A DNA stretch of 64,000 bases, taken from assembly GCA_029261535.1 (NCBI GenBank), contig JAJDBF010000038.1:114013-178012 (forward strand). Direction: 5' to 3'. Source of the stretch: Nitrospinaceae bacterium. Its GTDB lineage: Bacteria; Nitrospinota; Nitrospinia; Nitrospinales; Nitrospinaceae. A program made the translations under genes and the position numbers. Positions within the stretch are counted from its first letter, which is position 1, and each line of letters opens with the position of its first letter. The notes beneath the pieces are model-generated. The model did no database searches. It was given only the letters and a program-made list of their open reading frames with translations, and was not told where the DNA came from. Positions 44,041 to 52,420 of the stretch are shown here, in pieces.

Positions 44041-44574
44041 ATGGATCCTGTTTCCCTGGCGGTTGTCGGAGTTGTCGGAGTTGGCATCTGGTTCTTCTTT
44101 TTCAAGAGACCGCGAGTGCGGCCACCGGGAGCGGTGAGTGCTCTTTTGCAGGGGCTTGGAAATGACTATTCAGTCATCAGTAATATTGTCAGGATGCGGG
44201 GCGAAGGGATGGACCGAATTGACCATGCGGTGGTCTCTGTATATGGCGTTGTTGTTCTTTTAGAGGTGACCGAGCCGGGAGTTCTTTTCTGTAAAATGAA
44301 TGACAGAGAATGGCCACGCAAGGGCCTTGGCAAAGAAATGGCTTTGCACAACCCGGTCTGGCGCAATCGGAAACGCATCAATTCGCTGGAAGAAGTCTTG
44401 CCGGGAATTGCTCTGACTAATCTGGTGGTGATCGTCAATGCGCGGCTGGTGGGTGACTTGGGGCCGGAGGTGGTCTTGTTTGAAAATCTGTCGGGGCGTA
44501 TCAGGAAAAACCGGAATCCTGTATTGAATGCGGAGCAGGTTAAATCCGTTTGTTCGAAACTGAACAGCTTATGA
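44041..44574 (+). CDS. NERD-like (nuclease-related) domain protein with N-terminal helix
   Basis: 177 residues. The ATG is two bases after the previous stop. An N-terminal transmembrane helix (LAVVGVVGVGIWFFFF) and basic patch precede a domain starting MDRIDHAVVSVYGVVVLLEV and including KMNDREWPRKGLGKEMALHN PVWRN in its middle. The NERD family has a similar E-x-K nuclease-like core, but here the lysine after LLEV is absent (LLEVTEPG), so nuclease activity is doubtful. Final gene of the run before the bidirectional terminator. Confidence 0.55.
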   Translation: MDPVSLAVVGVVGVGIWFFFFKRPRVRPPGAVSALLQGLGNDYSVISNIVRMRGEGMDRIDHAVVSVYGVVVLLEVTEPGVLFCKMNDREWPRKGLGKEMALHNPVWRNRKRINSLEEVLPGIALTNLVVIVNARLVGDLGPEVVLFENLSGRIRKNRNPVLNAEQVKSVCSKLNSL

Positions 44575-44583
44575 TGAAGACAA

Positions 44584-44636
44584 AAAAAAGCCGACAGGGC
44601 AGGAAATGAACTCCCCATCGGCTTTGATTTTTTTTT
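44584..44636. terminator. Bidirectional Rho-independent terminator
   Basis: Stem AAAGCCGA / TCGGCTTT with an inner CAGGG...CTCCCC part, flanked by A-run on the left and T-run on the right. It serves the NERD-like gene and the convergent small motility-family gene. Confidence 0.85.
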
Positions 44637-44641
44637 AAAAG

Positions 44642-44827
44642 CTAGGCTGTTACGTCAACTTGCTGTCCGGGTGCCCCTTCCGGGGTTACCACTGCCGTAT
44701 CGAGCAGTTTTGAAACTGCTTCACCTTCCTGCTTCTGAACGTCGAGTGCTTTTTTAGCACCTGCAACTGAAGCTTGATTGGCGGCGGATGTGCTGGCAAC
44801 AGGTGCACTGCCTACCGGGTCAGTCAT
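44642..44827 (-). CDS. YjfB-like small putative motility protein
   Basis: 61 residues. The middle, QASVAGAKKALDVQKQEGEA, matches the small YjfB (putative motility protein) family, whose members are short amphipathic helices. The ribosome binding site GGGAGGA precedes the ATG. Alone on the minus strand and with its own terminator. The function is unknown; no flagellar gene is in the window. Confidence 0.65.
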   Translation of the reverse strand: MTDPVGSAPVASTSAANQASVAGAKKALDVQKQEGEAVSKLLDTAVVTPEGAPGQQVDVTA

Positions 44828-44950
44828 AACTGAGTCCTCCCTTCAAAGTTATCCCCTCCCGTGGATAGACGGGTTCTTAATGGGCTTATCGGACGAATGT
44901 TGAAAAAGTTTAGCTAAAAAGTGAAAGTTTTTTTGGGAATAAACGCATCC

Positions 44951-44979
44951 TTGACACCGAAGGGGCTTCTTGCGATAAA
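44951..44979 (+). promoter_or_regulatory. Predicted sigma-70 promoter
   Basis: Perfect -35 TTGACA (44951-44956), 17-base spacer, -10 GATAAA (44974-44979), about 40 bases before the start of the secreted protein at 45018. Confidence 0.65.
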
Positions 44980-45017
44980 ATGATTAAAAAACCGGGTTCA
45001 CAAAAGGAAAGTGTGGA

Positions 45018-45557
45018 ATGAAAAAACCTCATAACATGTTGTTAGTTTTAGGTCTTACCGTTTTCTGGTTGGTTGGGGCGGGGCTTTCGGTAAACCCTGT
45101 GGTAGCCAAAAGCTCCTGCGATCTCACGAAAACAACCATTTGTACGATTGAATTGTGGCTGGCGTATGCACATAAAAAGAAAAACAAAGAGATTCGTCAG
45201 ATTCTCAAGGACAAGCAGATAAAAGTCCTGAGGCGGACCATTCAATATTTGCGACCCAAAGGCGGGCACCCACCGATCAATATCGTTATCGGAAGGGCCG
45301 TCAGTGCGGAAGATGCCCGTTGGGTGATCGATTTTGCGTTGGAGTACAACGACACAATTAAATTGCTGATCATTCAGCGGCTGAATCCCCCTAATTACGT
45401 GGCGGTGGGGACTTCTGCCTGGGACGCTGAAAAAGAAATTGCCATCACTCCGGAACAACTGCAGAGTTTGCGCGACCCAAACCTGACCACCGAGCAGTTT
45501 CACCTGCTGTATGTGAAGCTGACCGGCGAGGCGAACATCCCGGATAAATTTTATTAG
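45018..45557 (+). CDS. Secreted protein of unknown function
   Basis: 179 residues with a clear signal peptide (VLGLTVFWLVGAGLSVNPVVA). The mature part has C34 and C42 near its start (SCDLTKTTIC), a Lys/Arg-rich helix (HKKKNKEIRQILKDK), and an alpha/beta segment INIVIGRAVSAEDARWVIDF. I do not recognise a family. It lies alone between the YjfB-like gene and yajC with its own promoter. Confidence 0.75.
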   Translation: MKKPHNMLLVLGLTVFWLVGAGLSVNPVVAKSSCDLTKTTICTIELWLAYAHKKKNKEIRQILKDKQIKVLRRTIQYLRPKGGHPPINIVIGRAVSAEDARWVIDFALEYNDTIKLLIIQRLNPPNYVAVGTSAWDAEKEIAITPEQLQSLRDPNLTTEQFHLLYVKLTGEANIPDKFY

Positions 45558-45835
45558 TCTGATCAGGGGGTTACATCTAAACCTTAATTGTAGAACTCAA
45601 ACTCTGGTTCCTTTTCAGTTGGACAAACCATAGTGGATTTGATATAAGCAGAGCTTTGCATCCCAGCCCCAAGGCTATGTTTTAACTCATTGTTTTCACT
45701 CTAGGGCATCCCTGAACACTGATTCTGGTCGTGAGCATCTCTTGTCAGACAAGGGAAAGCGAACTGCCGGGATTGAAATTTTCGAATTTCCAGAGGTTCC
45801 CTCCAAAACCAGTTTCTCTTTCGAAGCGAGTCACC

Positions 45836-46183
45836 GTGCAGTCATTTGTGTGGATTCAACATGTAGTGGGTATGGCACCGCCGCCTCCGACCGATGGTCA
45901 GCCGCAGGGAGCCGGTAGCTTGCTGGCACTTTTGCCGCCTGTCATTTTCATGTTCCTTATTTTCTGGTTCATGTTGATTCGTCCCCAGCAGAAAAAACAG
46001 CAGGAAAGTCGCAAAATGCTGGACGAATTAAAAGAAGGCGATAACGTGATCACCATGAGCGGCATCCATGGCACCATTAAAAAATTGAAGGATGATGTTG
46101 TCACCCTGCAAATTGCGGACAACGTCCGCATCAAGATCAACCGCTCCTCCATCGGGATCACCCGTGGCGGAAACGAAAGCTAG
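45836..46183 (+). CDS. yajC: Preprotein translocase subunit YajC
   Basis: 115 residues from a GTG start (VQSFVWIQHVVG...); the longer frame is unlikely. One transmembrane helix (LLPPVIFMFLIFWFMLIRPQQKK) with the family motif FMLIRPQQKK, then the soluble YajC domain (LKEGDNVITMSGIHG). It binds SecDF. It is followed 10 bases later by secD. No queA/tgt gene is in the window. Confidence 0.92.
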   Translation: MQSFVWIQHVVGMAPPPPTDGQPQGAGSLLALLPPVIFMFLIFWFMLIRPQQKKQQESRKMLDELKEGDNVITMSGIHGTIKKLKDDVVTLQIADNVRIKINRSSIGITRGGNES

Positions 46184-46193
46184 GCTTTGCTAG

Positions 46194-47747
46194 ATGCACA
46201 GTAATCTCCGTTGGAAAATTCCCCTGATTCTTCTGGTCGTGCTTGGGGCTGTTTTTTTGGCCTACCCTCTAAAAGATAAAATCAGTCTCGGCCTTGATCT
46301 GCAAGGCGGCATGCACCTTGTTCTCGAAGTGCAGACGGAAAAAGCCGTGGAAGCCGGGCTGGACCGTCGTGCGGATGACATCAAGCGCGCCCTCGAAGAC
46401 GACGCCATTGAAGTGGATCGGCTGAAAGTTGACCAGGCGACTGCCCGGATTAAAATCCTGCTGGTCGATGCCTCGGATATGGCGGGCACAGAAGACCGCA
46501 TGCGCACCTACCCCGGTTTGTCTAAAGTCGAAATTTCCACCGACGGACTTGAAGCGATCTATGAGTTGAAAAGTGATGAACAGGAATTCATCAAGCAAAA
46601 CGCGGTTCAGCAGGCATTGGAGACAATTCGAAACAGAATCGATGAATTCGGCGTGGCTGAGCCTTCTATTCAAATTCAGGGGGAGCGCAGAATTTTGATC
46701 CAACTGCCGGGGATCAAAAACGCAAAAGACGCGATTGATCTTATCGGTAAGACAGCGCGTCTGGAATTCAGGATGGTCAACGAGTTTATCAGCGTTGATG
46801 AGGCCAACGCCGGCGGTCTTCCATCGGACAGTGAAATCCTTGAAGAGCGCAGTGAGAATCGCGAAACCGGTGTTGTGACCAAGACCCCGATTGTGGTCAA
46901 GAAACGTGCGGAGTTGACCGGCGACATGCTGACCAACGCCGATGTCCGTTTTGACAGTCAGAACAATATGCCCTATGTGTCGCTGGTGTTCGACAGCATC
47001 GGGTCGCAGTTGTTCTACGATCTCACTTCCAAAAATGTTAAGAAGCGACTCGCCATTGTGCTCGATAATAATGTTTACAGTGCTCCGGTAATTCAGGAAG
47101 CGATTGCCGGAGGGCAGGCCCAGGTCACCGGGTCGTTCTCCACCGCCGAAGCGCGTAACCTTGCCATTGCCTTGAGGGCCGGTGCCCTGCCTGCGCCTGT
47201 TGAGATTCTGGAAAACAGAACCGTCGGCGCATCGCTCGGAAGCGATTCCGTTAAGGCAGGTGTGCAGTCTGTCCTTGCCGGGTTCGTAGCAGTTTTGGTC
47301 TTCATCCTAATTTATTATCGCCTGTCGGGAATGGTTGCGGTGATGGCTTTGTTTCTCAATCTTGTTCTTCTGATGGGGGCACTGGCGTATTTTGGCGCGT
47401 CGCTGACCCTGCCCGGCATAGCCGGGATTCTGCTGACTGTCGGTATGGCGATTGATGCCAACGTGCTGGTGTTCGAGCGGATAAGGGAAGAAATAAAAAT
47501 TGGCAAAACAGTGAGGGCCGCCATCGAGGCTGGGTTTGAAAAAGCATTCCGTACGATTGTGGATGCCAACGTGACCACATTCATCGCGGCCATTGTTCTG
47601 TTCCAGTTTGGTACCGGCCCGATTAAAGGGTTTGCCATCACGCTTTGCATCGGCATTCTTGCCAGCATGTTCACTGCTGTATTTGTCAGTCACGTTGTGT
47701 TCGATTCGGTGCAGGCGCGTAAAAAACTGGAACGGCTCAGCATCTGA
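46194..47747 (+). CDS. secD: Protein translocase subunit SecD
   Basis: 517 residues. The N-terminal helix is followed by the periplasmic P1 region starting GLDLQGGMHLVLEV, then six C-terminal helices with GIAGILLTVGMAIDANVLVFERIREE. SecD uses the proton-motive force to pull proteins through SecYEG on the periplasmic side. It is 39 bases upstream of secF. Confidence 0.96.
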   Translation: MHSNLRWKIPLILLVVLGAVFLAYPLKDKISLGLDLQGGMHLVLEVQTEKAVEAGLDRRADDIKRALEDDAIEVDRLKVDQATARIKILLVDASDMAGTEDRMRTYPGLSKVEISTDGLEAIYELKSDEQEFIKQNAVQQALETIRNRIDEFGVAEPSIQIQGERRILIQLPGIKNAKDAIDLIGKTARLEFRMVNEFISVDEANAGGLPSDSEILEERSENRETGVVTKTPIVVKKRAELTGDMLTNADVRFDSQNNMPYVSLVFDSIGSQLFYDLTSKNVKKRLAIVLDNNVYSAPVIQEAIAGGQAQVTGSFSTAEARNLAIALRAGALPAPVEILENRTVGASLGSDSVKAGVQSVLAGFVAVLVFILIYYRLSGMVAVMALFLNLVLLMGALAYFGASLTLPGIAGILLTVGMAIDANVLVFERIREEIKIGKTVRAAIEAGFEKAFRTIVDANVTTFIAAIVLFQFGTGPIKGFAITLCIGILASMFTAVFVSHVVFDSVQARKKLERLSI

Positions 47748-47786
47748 ATTTGTTCAAACTTAATTTGACGGAAAATAAAAGTATTC

Positions 47787-48695
47787 ATGGAAATATTTAA
47801 AGAGACCAGCAAGATAAATTTTATGGGCAATCGAAAGACTGCCATGGGCATTTCCGGCCTGTTGATTGTCCTCAGCCTGGCTTCCATCGCGTTTCATGGC
47901 GGGCTCAGTTACGGCATCGATTTCGCCGGGGGAACGCTGGTTCAATTGCGATTTAAAACTGCACCTTCGGTTGATGCCATTCGCGATGGCCTGAAAGAAA
48001 TTGGCCTTGGAGATTCCACCATCCAGGAGTTCGGCTCGAAAAATGAAATCCTCATCCGCACCCAATCGTCACCGGGAGGCTTGAGCGAGATGGGAAGCAA
48101 AATTCGTGATGCCCTCCTCAAGGGTGCGCCGAAAGACGACATCATTGTGGACCGGGTGGAGTTGGTTGGGCCGAAGGTGGGCGCAGACTTGAGGGAAAAA
48201 GCACTCCTATCAATTTTGTACGCGATCATTGGCATCCTCATTTATATTTCCTGGCGGTTTGAATTCCAGTACGCCATTGCCGCTGTTTTTGCACTGATGC
48301 ACGACGTCATGATCACCATGGGCGCGTTCTCTATTTTAAATTTAGAGTTCACTCTGGTGGTGGTCGCCGGATTCCTGACACTCATTGGTTATTCGCTGAA
48401 TGACACCATCGTTGTGTTTGATCGCATCCGGGAAAATACCCGCAGGCGTGGCAAGGAATCTTTGGAAAGCATGATCAACCTCAGCGTCAACCAGACCCTG
48501 AGTCGAACCCTTCTGACTTCGGGCACCACATTGCTGGTGGTCGTTGCCCTGTTTTTTCTCGGCGGAGAGATCATCCACGACTTCTCATTTACCCTGCTGA
48601 TCGGGGTTGTCGTCGGTACCTATTCCTCAATTTTCATCGCGAGTGTTTTCCTGGTGTACTGGGAAAACAGGCACCGCACTAAAAAGCGGGCGTGA
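47787..48695 (+). CDS. secF: Protein translocase subunit SecF
   Basis: 302 residues with six helices. SYGIDFAGGTLVQLRF near the N-terminus and GYSLNDTIVVFDRIREN near residue 215 are the SecF family motifs. It partners SecD. Confidence 0.96.
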   Translation: MEIFKETSKINFMGNRKTAMGISGLLIVLSLASIAFHGGLSYGIDFAGGTLVQLRFKTAPSVDAIRDGLKEIGLGDSTIQEFGSKNEILIRTQSSPGGLSEMGSKIRDALLKGAPKDDIIVDRVELVGPKVGADLREKALLSILYAIIGILIYISWRFEFQYAIAAVFALMHDVMITMGAFSILNLEFTLVVVAGFLTLIGYSLNDTIVVFDRIRENTRRRGKESLESMINLSVNQTLSRTLLTSGTTLLVVVALFFLGGEIIHDFSFTLLIGVVVGTYSSIFIASVFLVYWENRHRTKKRA

Positions 48696-48828
48696 TCTCC
48701 TCCGGGCCTCAATACCCAATTCTATATCCTCATCGTCACTCTTCATTGCAAAATCCTCACACTGCGTGCTACATTCGGGGTGCCGATTTCGTTTGGAATA
48801 AACCGTCTATTTTTCACAGGGGGTGTGA

Positions 48829-49584
48829 ATGATTCAAGGAGGCAACGCGCAGTTGGAAAAGCTGGTTTCGTTGCAAGGACTGGATAATGAAATCAAGAAG
48901 CTGAAAAAGTTTAAGGACAGGATTCCGGGGCAGATCGAGAGTGGCCAAAAGGAACTGGAAAGCAAGAAGAGCCGTTGGAATAATTTGAAGGATGAAATTA
49001 AGGACCTTCAAAGCAAGCGGAATCAGTGCGAGCAAGATGTTAAGGCCGAGGGTGACAACAAGCTGAAGGCCCAGCAAAAACTTCCAGCGGTTAAAACGAA
49101 CAAAGAATACGGCGCACTGTTAGCCGAGATCGATGCCGTCGATGTGAAGGTTTCCGAGATCGAGGAAAAGGACCTTGAGATCATGGAAATTCTTGAGCAA
49201 AAGGAAGCCGAGATTCCAGAGGTCACGAAAGAGTATGAGGGTTATGAAAAAGAATTCGGCGTGTACAAGACGAGCAAGCAAGAGGAATCTGCGCGGCTGG
49301 AAAAAGAAATAGCGGAAGCTGAAGCGGGGCGGCAGAAAAAGTTTGAGACCATCGATCCGAAACATTCCAAAGAGTATATGAACATCTATACCCGGCGCGA
49401 ACAACTGGCGGTTGTGGAGCTGAAGGGAGAAATTTGCCAGGGGTGTTATAACCAGATCAGGCCGCAAGTTGCGATAGAAGTTAAATCAAGCGACGACCTG
49501 ATTCACGTTTGCCAGTCATGTCACCGAATATTGTATTGTGAGGCGGAGCCGACCGAAGGTAGTGAATCGGCGGTGCCGAAGTAA
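48829..49584 (+). CDS. Coiled-coil protein with C4 zinc ribbon (CdsZ/YbgI-like)
   Basis: 251 residues. Residues about 10-180 are a long coiled coil (LEKLVSLQGLDNEIKKLKKF), with the family motif TNKEYGALLAEI in the middle. The C-terminal zinc ribbon has CQGCYNQIRPQ and CQSCHRILY. The family occurs widely, and its exact job is unclear. The coiled coil resembles the DUF164 family. It is followed directly by rnpB. Confidence 0.88.
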   Translation: MIQGGNAQLEKLVSLQGLDNEIKKLKKFKDRIPGQIESGQKELESKKSRWNNLKDEIKDLQSKRNQCEQDVKAEGDNKLKAQQKLPAVKTNKEYGALLAEIDAVDVKVSEIEEKDLEIMEILEQKEAEIPEVTKEYEGYEKEFGVYKTSKQEESARLEKEIAEAEAGRQKKFETIDPKHSKEYMNIYTRREQLAVVELKGEICQGCYNQIRPQVAIEVKSSDDLIHVCQSCHRILYCEAEPTEGSESAVPK

Positions 49585-49962
49585 ACCGGGTGGCCGCCGC
49601 CCAGGCTTTTAGTCTGGGGGGAGGAAAGTCCGGGCTCCACAGGGCAGGATACTCCGTAACGCGGAGCGGGGGCGACCTTAGGGAAAGTGCCACAGAAAAG
49701 ACACAGCCTACCCGGTGCGCAAGCACCGGCGGCAATGGTGAAAAGGTGGGGTAAGAGCCCACCAGTACCGCGGGTGACCGGGGTAGCTTGGTAAACCCTA
49801 TCCGGTGCAAGGTCGAATAGGAAAGCGTTTGAGGGCGGCCCGTCCGATGCTTTCGGGTTGACCGCTTGAGCCGTCCGGCAACGGCCGGCCTAGATTGATG
49901 GTCACCACTCCGGGGCAACCCGGAGGACAGGACCCGGCTTACAGGTTCACTTCGGACCCGTC
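49585..49962 (+). ncRNA. rnpB: RNase P RNA, bacterial class A
   Basis: The conserved core is unmistakable: GAGGAAAGTCCGGGCTCCAC and CAGGGCAG near the 5' side, GGGTGACCG-type and GGTAAACCC elements in the middle, and CAGGACCCGGCTTACAGG near the 3' end. CGGGT (49587-49591) pairs with ACCCG (49956-49960) as part of the terminal P1 helix. The RNA cleaves 5' leaders from tRNA precursors. Ends are approximate by a few bases. A terminator follows. Confidence 0.97.
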
Positions 49963-49967
49963 TATTA

Positions 49968-50009
49968 TGAAGCCCTCAGCTCTAAAAGCTGGGGGCTTCT
50001 TCTGTTTTT
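49968..50009 (+). terminator. Rho-independent terminator of rnpB
   Basis: Stem GAAGCCCTCAGCT / AGCTGGGGGCTTC with loop CTAAA, followed by TTCTGTTTTT. Confidence 0.92.
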
Positions 50010-50087
50010 GCAGGGATATTACCCTGATTCAAAACGTAGATAGGTTCTTTTAACTTTTGAACTTTAGTTTTGCAAAAACACCCAAAT

Positions 50088-50130
50088 TGTCATTCTGAGC
50101 CGCAGGCGAAGAATCTCGCCTTGGACCTTT
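50088..50130. repeat. Copy of the dispersed repeat, near consensus
   Basis: TTGTCATTCTGAGCCGCAGG then CGAAGAATCTCGCCTTGGAC, the clearest copy in the window, between the rnpB terminator and the next gene. Confidence 0.7.
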
Positions 50131-50174
50131 GTTTTTGAAAATTGAATAAAACGCTTTTTCGAAAGGAAAACGCC

Positions 50175-50495
50175 ATGACTCAGCAGTTATTGAAGTTTGA
50201 AATGCCGTATTACATCGCCGTGTTCACTGCTGTGCGCACGGAAGTATTCGAAGGCTACGATGAAACCGCCCAACACCTGATGGGCTTGGCGCAAAAGATC
50301 GACGGATTTTTAGGAGTGGAATTTGCGGGAGGCCCGGAGTTCAGCATCACGCTGGTGTACTGGAAAACACTGGACGCGCTGGAACAGTGGAAGAACGACC
50401 CGGTGCACATGGAGGCGAAAGAGAAGGGTAAGTCAACTTACTACGCAACGCATCATGTCCACATCAGTAAAGTGGAAGATAGCTATGGGAAGTGA
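50175..50495 (+). CDS. Antibiotic-biosynthesis-monooxygenase (ABM) fold protein
   Basis: 106 residues from the ATG after GAAAGGAAAA; the frame extends 11 codons upstream but without an RBS. The ferredoxin-like ABM fold shows YYIAVFTAVRT, GFLGVEFAGG, YWKTLDALEQWKNDPVHMEA and YYATHHVHISKVE. Small single-domain members are often dimeric and of unknown substrate, and some degrade heme or oxidise quinone-like compounds. It lies alone. Confidence 0.83.
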   Translation: MTQQLLKFEMPYYIAVFTAVRTEVFEGYDETAQHLMGLAQKIDGFLGVEFAGGPEFSITLVYWKTLDALEQWKNDPVHMEAKEKGKSTYYATHHVHISKVEDSYGK

Positions 50496-50550
50496 GGTTT
50501 ATTACGGGATAGTATGATCGGAAAAATGATTTTAATAGAACGATCGTTTT

Positions 50551-52317
50551 TTACGACAAATCGAATTTGAGTTTGAGTTCTTTCATCTGGCGGGGGTCGA
50601 TGTCGGACGGGGCCTGCGTCATCTGGCAGGTGGCTTTTTGCGTCTTGGGGAACGCGATCACGTCTCGAATTGAATCGGCACCGGCCAGGATCATGGCAAT
50701 GCGGTCGAGGCCGAAGGCGATGCCGCCATGCGGCGGTGCGCCATATTGCAGGGCTTCCAGCAAGAATCCGAATTTTCCGTTAGCTTCTTTCTCACCAATA
50801 CCCAGCAGTTGAAACATCTTCGCCTGCATTTTCTGGTCATGGATACGAATACTGCCGCCGCCGATCTCGTTGCCGTTCAGCACCAGGTCGTAAGCGCGGG
50901 CGCGGATGCCGCCGGGATCGGTTTCGAATTTGTCGACATCTTCCGGTAGCGGTGACGTGAACGGATGGTGCATCGCGATGTAGCGTTTTTCTTCAGGATC
51001 GTATTCCAGCAGGGGAAACTCCGTCACCCACGCCAGCTTGATGGCCTTCTCGTCGATCAGTCCCAACTGTTTGCCGAGGGCCAGCCGTAAATGCCCAAGG
51101 GCATCGGCGACCACTTTTGGCTGGTCAGCAGAAAACAGTATTGTGTCGCCGACCTCCGCACCCATCTTTTTGATCATCGCATCCAGCATGGGTTGTTCGA
51201 AAAATTTGATGATCGGCGATTGCAATCCGTCTTCATTGACCTTGATCCATGCCATGCCTTTGGCACCGTAAGTCTTGGCGATTTCTGTGAGGTCGTCCAG
51301 CACCTTGCGCGAAAGGACACTGGTGCTTTTCTTGGCGCAGAGAGCCCGCACCTGCCCACCGGATTTCAGCGTTTCGGCAAATACTTTAAAGCCGCAACCT
51401 TCAAGCACATCGCCGAGGTCGACGATCTCAAGGTCGAAGCGCAGGTCCGGCTTGTCCGACCCATAGCGGTCGATAGCGTCCTGATATTTTATGATCGGAA
51501 ACGGTGTGCCCACCGTGATGTCCCGAGTTTCCTTGTAGATGGTGGCGATCATTTCCTCGACCAGTGGGAACAATGTTTCCTCGTCGATAAAGGACAACTC
51601 CATGTCGATCTGCGTGAACTCCGGTTGTCGGTCCTGCCTGAGATCTTCATCGCGAAAACATTTGACGATCTGGAAATAACGGTCCATTCCCGAGACCATC
51701 AGAATTTGTTTGAACAACTGCGGCGATTGCGGCAGGGCGTAAAATTTTTGTGGATTGACCCGGCTCGGTACCAGATAGTCGCGCGCGCCTTCCGGTGTAC
51801 TGCGTGTCAGCATGGGCGTTTCAATTTCCGTGAAACCTTTTTCGTGCAAAACATTGCGCACCGTGCGCGTGATCTGGTAACGCAGGTTGAGATTGCGTTG
51901 CATTTTTTCATCGCGCAAATCAAGATACCGATACAGGAGGCGGGTGCCTTCCTGCACGTCGTTTTCATCCCATACAGAAAACGGCGGAGTCTTGGACTCG
52001 TTTAGAATTTCCAGAGCTTCTACGTAGACTTCAATTTTCCCCGTGGCCAACTGATTGTTGATCATCCCGTCCGGGCGCAGACGCACATGACCGGTGATCC
52101 CGATCACAAAATTGTTGCGCAGGGATTGCGCCGCCTGATGCGCGTTGTCGTCGATTTGTGGATTGAGCACCACCTGCGTGATGCCGTGCTTGTCCCACAG
52201 GTCGATAAAAACAAGACCGCCGTGGTCGCGCCGGGTTTGAATCCAGCCGGTCAGGCTGACAGTTTGTCCGTCGTTTTTATCCGACAATTCGCCGCAATGA
52301 TGGGTGCGCTTAATCAT
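50551..52317 (-). CDS. aspS: Aspartyl-tRNA synthetase AspRS
   Basis: 588 residues, the bacterial-type length including the GAD insert. Anticodon-binding OB fold (VSLTGWIQTRRDHGGLVFID) precedes the class II core with CFRDEDLRQDRQPEFTQ (motif 2), and GGIAFGLDRIAMILAG (motif 3). It charges tRNA-Asp; whether it also charges tRNA-Asn cannot be told. It is upstream of the polyferredoxin gene in gene order but transcribed apart from it. Confidence 0.97.
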   Translation of the reverse strand: MIKRTHHCGELSDKNDGQTVSLTGWIQTRRDHGGLVFIDLWDKHGITQVVLNPQIDDNAHQAAQSLRNNFVIGITGHVRLRPDGMINNQLATGKIEVYVEALEILNESKTPPFSVWDENDVQEGTRLLYRYLDLRDEKMQRNLNLRYQITRTVRNVLHEKGFTEIETPMLTRSTPEGARDYLVPSRVNPQKFYALPQSPQLFKQILMVSGMDRYFQIVKCFRDEDLRQDRQPEFTQIDMELSFIDEETLFPLVEEMIATIYKETRDITVGTPFPIIKYQDAIDRYGSDKPDLRFDLEIVDLGDVLEGCGFKVFAETLKSGGQVRALCAKKSTSVLSRKVLDDLTEIAKTYGAKGMAWIKVNEDGLQSPIIKFFEQPMLDAMIKKMGAEVGDTILFSADQPKVVADALGHLRLALGKQLGLIDEKAIKLAWVTEFPLLEYDPEEKRYIAMHHPFTSPLPEDVDKFETDPGGIRARAYDLVLNGNEIGGGSIRIHDQKMQAKMFQLLGIGEKEANGKFGFLLEALQYGAPPHGGIAFGLDRIAMILAGADSIRDVIAFPKTQKATCQMTQAPSDIDPRQMKELKLKFDLS

Positions 52318-52420
52318 ATGAAATTAGGGGTTTGTTAAATGTTTTGTAGGGACTAGAAAGGCCTAAACATACGGAAAACACAGGCTGTTTGCAAGCTTAA
52401 TCGGGGGCCGGGGGGGCGGT

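Noticed and set aside
51091..52005. 304-residue plus-strand frame
   Set aside because: Shadow of aspS.
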